DNA of 64,000 nt from an uncultured Bacteroidales bacterium (GTDB taxonomy: Bacteria > Bacteroidota > Bacteroidia > Bacteroidales > Bacteroidaceae). The DNA lies in assembly GCA_902774335.1 (NCBI GenBank), contig CACYHW010000006.1:1-64000 (forward strand), written 5' to 3'. Both the position numbers and the translations under genes were made by a program. The notes below the pieces were generated by a model. The model did not search any database and was not told where the DNA came from. It worked only from the letters and a program-made list of their open reading frames with translations. Each line of letters opens with the position of its first letter. Within the stretch, counting starts at the first letter, position 1. Of the stretch, positions 59,650 through 64,000 are shown piece after piece.

Positions 59650-59930
59650 CAATTTCCTCCGCTGGAACATTTTCCATTGGAGTGGGCCTTACAATTTTCA
59701 CAAATTCTGGGGTCCGAACCTAATTACTAACCTAATTACTAACCAATTAATGCTTATGAGAATTATCCTTTGTTTTCGACCGCAAAGGTCGGTACTTTTT
59801 TCACTTAAAAGAATTTAAAGCGATTGAAACGATGTTAACGGAAAAATCCTACTTAATTGGCTGATTTTCAATTAGATATTAGCAATTAGGCGGCCTTTAA
59901 TCCAAGTAATCAATCCAAAAGATACTCGAA
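59650..59930. other. Non-coding AT-rich region with a tandem 12-mer
   Basis: No convincing gene. CCTAATTACTAA occurs twice in tandem (59719-59742), followed by CCAATTAATGCTT and ATGAGAATTATCC, which could start a 20-codon frame that soon stops. GACC/GCAAA/GGTC is a small hairpin. The pattern recalls leaders upstream of outer-membrane protein genes, so this may be the remains of a lost gene, but that is a guess. Confidence 0.45.
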
Positions 59931-59935
59931 ATAAA

Positions 59936-59960
59936 GCCCAGCGGCCTGAAACCGCTGGGC
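59936..59960 (-). terminator. Terminator of the SGNH esterase gene
   Basis: GCCCAGCGG / CCTGAAA / CCGCTGGGC, a perfect 9-bp stem; the TTTATTT that follows on the minus strand is the T tract. Confidence 0.88.
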
Positions 59961-59991
59961 AAAATTACTAAAAAATCGATTCAAAAGCGTT

Positions 59992-60882
<891 letters not shown>

Positions 60883-60890
60883 TTATGACA

Positions 60891-60898
60891 CAAAGTTA
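60891..60898 (-). promoter_or_regulatory. -7 box of the esterase gene
   Basis: TAACTTTG on the minus strand, about 38 bases before the ATG at 60852; no strong -33 box. Confidence 0.5.
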
Positions 60899-60942
60899 GT
60901 TTCAAAAACGAGTATCCCTGCATTATTTTGTAAAAAAATGCC

Positions 60943-60950
60943 TATGTTTG
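60943..60950 (+). promoter_or_regulatory. -7 box of the GH43-like gene
   Basis: TATGTTTG on the plus strand, 37 bases before the ATG at 60988; no strong -33 box. Confidence 0.5.
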
Positions 60951-60987
60951 TTGTCCGTTAACCTTTATTACTTACATACGTATTTTT

Positions 60988-62205
60988 ATGAAAAAAGGAA
61001 AGTTAATCCTGACCGCAGCAATGCTCCCGCTGTTGGCCGTATCGTGCAAGAACGGAGCGCAATGCCAGAATGAGTGTGAAAAGAACAGGGACGACATCAT
61101 TGTCAGCGTCCCCCGCGGAGAGCAGGCTCCCCCTGCCAATCCCGGACAGAGGAACTTTGGAGGTATGATTCCCAGTGGAAACCGTCCGCGTGCACAGCGC
61201 CCGCAGGGACAGGGACAAGGACAGGGACAGGGCGCACAGCGTCCCGCCATGCAGATGCCTCCCATGCAGCGTCCCGCACCCCAGGTACGCACAGTATCGC
61301 TCAAGGAGCTCTCCATGAGTGACCCCTTTATCTATCCCGATCCCGAGACCAAGACATACTGGCTGACCGGTACCGGAGGTTCTCTCTACAAGAGCACCGA
61401 CCTTGAGATGTGGACCGGCCCCTACAACGTAATTGACCTGTCAGGCACATGGATGCAGGGTAACTTTGTAGCTGCTGCCGAGATCCATAAGTTCGGCGAC
61501 AAGTTCTATTACGCAGGTACATGGAACAACCACAGCGTATGCATCGAGCAGGTTCCGCGCCGTTACAACGTTCCCTTGAACCAGACTCAGCTGCTGGTAT
61601 CCGACAAGGTTGACGGTCCCTATCTGCCCCTTGTCAAGGACTCACTCTTCTGCCTTGGCCCCACAACATGGGATATCATCGACGGAACTCTTTATGAGGA
61701 GAACGATACAATCTACATGGTATTCGTACACGAGTGGACTCAGCTCATTGACGGTACAATGGCTTACATGCCTCTGTCAAAGGATCTGACTCACCGTCTG
61801 GCCGAGCCTACCACCATCTTCCGCGCATCGGAGGCTGCATGGTCCAAGGAGATGAACTCTATCGGCGAGGCTACATTCGGCATGAAGATGCCGGGGTGGG
61901 TAACCGATGGCCCGCAGATGTTCCGCACCGAGACCGGCCGTCTTGGTATGCTCTGGTCAAGCTGGGGTGAGAACCGATATGCAAACGGTATCGCCTGGTC
62001 AACCAGCGGCAGCATCAAGGGTCCGTGGATCCAGGAAGAGGTTTCATTCAAGGGCGACAACTCAGGTCACGGCATGCTGTTCAAGACCTTCGAGGGCCAG
62101 CTGCTCTACTCAGTTCACCACGACGGCGGTACCGGACGCAAGCCTGAGATATGGACTGTGGATGCATCGGGCGACAACCTGATTCTTGGTAAGAGAATAC
62201 ATTAA
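60988..62205 (+). CDS. GH43-like beta-propeller lipoprotein
   Basis: A 405-residue lipoprotein (signal ending LAVSC, Cys20) with a flexible Pro/Gln/Arg linker, including QGQGQGQGQG (about 73-82), then a five-bladed propeller of the GH43 type: MSDPFIYPDPETKTYWLTGT, GSLYKSTDLEMWTGP, WDIIDGTLYEENDTIYMVFV and SGHGMLFKTFEGQLLYSVHH. GH43 enzymes cleave arabinose or xylose linkages. The early Asp and later Glu candidates are present but I cannot confirm the full catalytic triad. Confidence 0.85.
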   Translation: MKKGKLILTAAMLPLLAVSCKNGAQCQNECEKNRDDIIVSVPRGEQAPPANPGQRNFGGMIPSGNRPRAQRPQGQGQGQGQGAQRPAMQMPPMQRPAPQVRTVSLKELSMSDPFIYPDPETKTYWLTGTGGSLYKSTDLEMWTGPYNVIDLSGTWMQGNFVAAAEIHKFGDKFYYAGTWNNHSVCIEQVPRRYNVPLNQTQLLVSDKVDGPYLPLVKDSLFCLGPTTWDIIDGTLYEENDTIYMVFVHEWTQLIDGTMAYMPLSKDLTHRLAEPTTIFRASEAAWSKEMNSIGEATFGMKMPGWVTDGPQMFRTETGRLGMLWSSWGENRYANGIAWSTSGSIKGPWIQEEVSFKGDNSGHGMLFKTFEGQLLYSVHHDGGTGRKPEIWTVDASGDNLILGKRIH

Positions 62206-62231
62206 TCCACTCCTTATTATAAAATTATACG

Positions 62232-62260
62232 CAAACCGTGGGTGTTAAGCCCGCGGTTTG
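62232..62260 (+). terminator. Hairpin between the GH43-like and aminotransferase genes
   Basis: CAAACCGTGGG (62232-62242) pairs with CCCGCGGTTTG (62250-62260), one G-T pair; a weak T-rich stretch follows. Confidence 0.6.
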
Positions 62261-62263
62261 TTG

Positions 62264-62271
62264 TATCTTCG
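62264..62271 (+). promoter_or_regulatory. Possible -7 box (TATCTTCG) of the aminotransferase gene
   Basis: Variant TAnnTTCG box 25 bases before the ATG at 62297; similar TTCG variants occur before proC and the LytTR gene. Confidence 0.4.
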
Positions 62272-62296
62272 CGCCTGCAAACAGAATATAAACAAA

Positions 62297-63496
62297 ATGA
62301 AAATTTCAAACCGCGCTGAAATCATGCCCAGTTCGCCTATCCGCAAACTGTCAGGCATAGCACAGAAAATCAAGTCCGAGGGAGTAAAGGTTTACCACCT
62401 GAACATCGGCCAGCCCGACCTGCCTTCACCGCAGATTGGTCTTGACGCCCTCAAGAAGATTGACCGCGAGGTTCTGGAGTACACCCCCTCACAGGGATTC
62501 CTGAGTCTCCGCAAGAAGCTGTGCGATTATTACGAGCAGTATCAGATCAAGTTCGAACCTGATGACATCATCGTAACCAGTGGCGGTTCAGAGGCGGTTC
62601 TGTTTGCGTTCATGACATGCCTTAATCCTGGTGACGAGATCATTGTTCCGGAGCCAGCCTACGCCAACTACATGGCATTCGCAGTATCGGCCGGCGCCGT
62701 GATCAAGCCCATCGTATCCACCATCGAGGACGGATTCGCTCTGCCTCCCATCGAGAAGTTCGAGGAGCTCATCACCGAGCGCACCAAGGGCATCCTGATC
62801 TGTAACCCCAACAACCCCACCGGTTACCTGTACACACGCAAGGAGATGCTCCAGCTGCGTGACCTGGTCAAGAAATATGACCTGTACCTCTTTTCCGATG
62901 AGGTTTACCGCGAGTTCATCTACACCGGTTCACCCTATATCTCGGCCTGCCACCTGGAGGGCATCCAGGATCATGTAATCCTGATTGACTCCGTATCCAA
63001 GCGTTACTCGGAGTGCGGTATCCGCATAGGTGCCATCGCCACCAAGAACCAGCAGGTACGTGACGCCGTAATGAAGTTCTGTCAGGCACGCCTGTGCCCG
63101 CCGCTCATCGGCCAGATAATAGCCGAGGCCTCCATATCGGCCCCGCGTGACTACATGACAGCCACATACGACGAGTTCATTGCCCGCCGTAAGTACCTTA
63201 TTGACGGACTCAACAAGATTCCCGGAGTATACTCGCCCATACCTATGGGTGCCTTCTACACCACCGCCAAGCTGCCTATCGACGACTGCGAGAAGTTCTG
63301 CAAGTGGTGTCTGACCGATTTCCGCCGCGACGGCAAGACCATCATGATGGCCCCCGGCACCGGATTCTACTCCGATCCGCAGTACGGCCGCGACCAGGTT
63401 CGTCTGGCCTACGTGCTCAACATCGAGGATCTGAAGGAAGCCCTCAAGCTTTTGGCCGAGGCGCTCCAAGAGTACAACAGCCTGCCCAAGAAGTAA
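62297..63496 (+). CDS. Class I/II aminotransferase (aspartate aminotransferase-like)
   Basis: About 399 residues, PLP-dependent. The PLP-bearing lysine is in DSVSKRYSECGIRIG (about residue 236). GQPDLPSPQIGLDALKK, GGSEAVLFAF, CNPNNPTGYLYTR and SDEVYREF are the fold I motifs. It probably transaminates aspartate or aromatic/branched amino acids. The start at 62297 (MKISNRAEIMPSSPIRK) is preferred to a longer one because it begins at the family's usual N-terminus. It ends immediately before the next gene. Confidence 0.92.
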   Translation: MKISNRAEIMPSSPIRKLSGIAQKIKSEGVKVYHLNIGQPDLPSPQIGLDALKKIDREVLEYTPSQGFLSLRKKLCDYYEQYQIKFEPDDIIVTSGGSEAVLFAFMTCLNPGDEIIVPEPAYANYMAFAVSAGAVIKPIVSTIEDGFALPPIEKFEELITERTKGILICNPNNPTGYLYTRKEMLQLRDLVKKYDLYLFSDEVYREFIYTGSPYISACHLEGIQDHVILIDSVSKRYSECGIRIGAIATKNQQVRDAVMKFCQARLCPPLIGQIIAEASISAPRDYMTATYDEFIARRKYLIDGLNKIPGVYSPIPMGAFYTTAKLPIDDCEKFCKWCLTDFRRDGKTIMMAPGTGFYSDPQYGRDQVRLAYVLNIEDLKEALKLLAEALQEYNSLPKK

Positions 63497-64000
63497 ATGA
63501 AGCGTCTTTGCTCCCTGCTCATTGCCTTGCTCACCGTAGCGTTCACCTTCGCTGCGGCGCCCAAACGTGAGTTCCGCGGAGCATGGATACAGGCCGTCAA
63601 CCATCAGTTCGAAGGTATACCCACCGCCCAGCTCAAGGCCGAGCTCACACGCCAGCTCGACACGCTTGCATCGTGCGGCATCAACACCATCCTGTTCCAG
63701 GTACGCGTTGAGGCCGATGCGCTCTACAAGTCCGATCTGGAGCCCTGGAGCGCCTTCCTGACCGGATTCCAGGGCGAAGCCCCCGACGAGGACTGGGACC
63801 CGCTGCAGTTCATGATCGACGAGTGTCACGCCCGATGCATGGAACTGCACGCATGGATCAACCCCTTCCGCGCCAAGACCGCAGCCACAACCGACTTTGC
63901 GCCCACCCATCAGATGACTCTGCATCCCGAGCGCATAATCAGGTTCGGCGACCTGGCACTGTTTGACCCCGCCCTCAAGGAGAACCGTGACTATATCTGC
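63497..64000 (+). CDS. GHL10/YngK-type glycoside hydrolase-like protein (3' truncated by window edge)
   Basis: An open frame of 168 codons running to the window end with no stop. The signal peptide is MKRLCSLLIALLTVAFTFAA. REFRGAWIQAVNHQFEG opens the TIM-barrel domain, followed by LASCGINTILFQVRVEADAL, SDLEPWSAFLTG and MELHAWINPFRA. This is the start of the GHL10 (former DUF187) family, secreted hydrolases that act on surface or wall glycans. It starts directly after the aminotransferase stop and is co-transcribed. Confidence 0.88.
   Translation, partial: MKRLCSLLIALLTVAFTFAAAPKREFRGAWIQAVNHQFEGIPTAQLKAELTRQLDTLASCGINTILFQVRVEADALYKSDLEPWSAFLTGFQGEAPDEDWDPLQFMIDECHARCMELHAWINPFRAKTAATTDFAPTHQMTLHPERIIRFGDLALFDPALKENRDYIC

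Noticed and set aside
59471-59723. Short frames on both strands across the family B repeat and the following hairpin
   Set aside because: The peptides come from palindromic DNA (the same FTRVNSFF appears on both strands).

Overview
The window looks like part of the chromosome of a Bacteroidales bacterium (Bacteroides/Prevotella-like, moderately GC-rich). The signs are Bacteroidetes-type promoters (TTTG, about 19-21 nt, then TAnnTTTG), almost no Shine-Dalgarno sequences, a 57-residue Bacteroidetes histone-H1-like gene, DUF4468, DUF4249 and putative-porin families, TonB-linked outer-membrane receptors, lipoproteins, and a PPi-dependent phosphofructokinase. I see no phage, IS transposase, plasmid genes or CRISPR array. 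The genes are mostly core and accessory chromosomal genes; the unusual content lies mainly in the spaces between them.

Layout: 0-0.8 kb, end of an AzlC/AzlD amino-acid exporter pair. 0.85-7 kb, a lipoprotein and a three-gene RND efflux operon (adaptor, pump, TolC-like channel). 7.2-7.4 kb, a histone-H1-like gene on the minus strand. 7.7-11.8 kb, a DUF4468 protein, a J-domain-like membrane protein without HPD, a putative porin and a Gfo/Idh/MocA oxidoreductase. 11.9-18.6 kb (minus), a FadL-type porin, a Tyr-rich/Ser-Arg-rich secreted protein, a GH25 lysozyme, pfp and an outer-membrane protein. 18.7-25.9 kb, a lipid kinase, small conserved proteins, a large amidase-like secreted protein, a YgiQ radical-SAM enzyme and a Gly-rich secreted protein. 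26-32.6 kb, a self-contained glycine-cleavage cluster (lipoate ligase, T, H, two-subunit P, L). 32.9-39.3 kb, an AraC regulator, a large outer-membrane receptor and a BlaI/BlaR1-like pair. 39.4-45.5 kb, ndk, a PARG-like enzyme, a cation exporter, an iron alcohol dehydrogenase and a flotillin/NfeD-like pair. 45.6-50.7 kb, a Crp/Fnr regulator, dCMP deaminase, a C-terminal processing protease, DUF721, recF, a TPR protein and tRNA-Tyr. 50.8-55.2 kb, a lipoprotein, then a TonB receptor with a DUF4249 lipoprotein. 55.3-64 kb, proC, a YqiA-like esterase, an acyl-CoA synthetase, a LytTR regulator, an esterase, a GH43-like lipoprotein, an aminotransferase and the start of a GHL10-type hydrolase.

The most striking signal is a set of short, non-coding repeat families that recur directly at stop codons: a 7-bp tandem repeat (TTGAGAA), a 43-bp unit carrying a 31-bp palindrome, 28-34-bp-arm inverted repeats containing GGGGACGGTTC, and a 29-bp palindrome containing ACAAAACGAAC. 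Eleven of the twelve copies or arrays start within 9 nt of a stop codon, overlap it, or encode the last residues and stop. At two places the repeat also supplies the -33 promoter box of the next gene. Clusters of tiny hairpins with three-base loops sit between some of these arrays. I could not run any search, so family assignments come from motif recognition, and the repeats are called only from what can be read directly.
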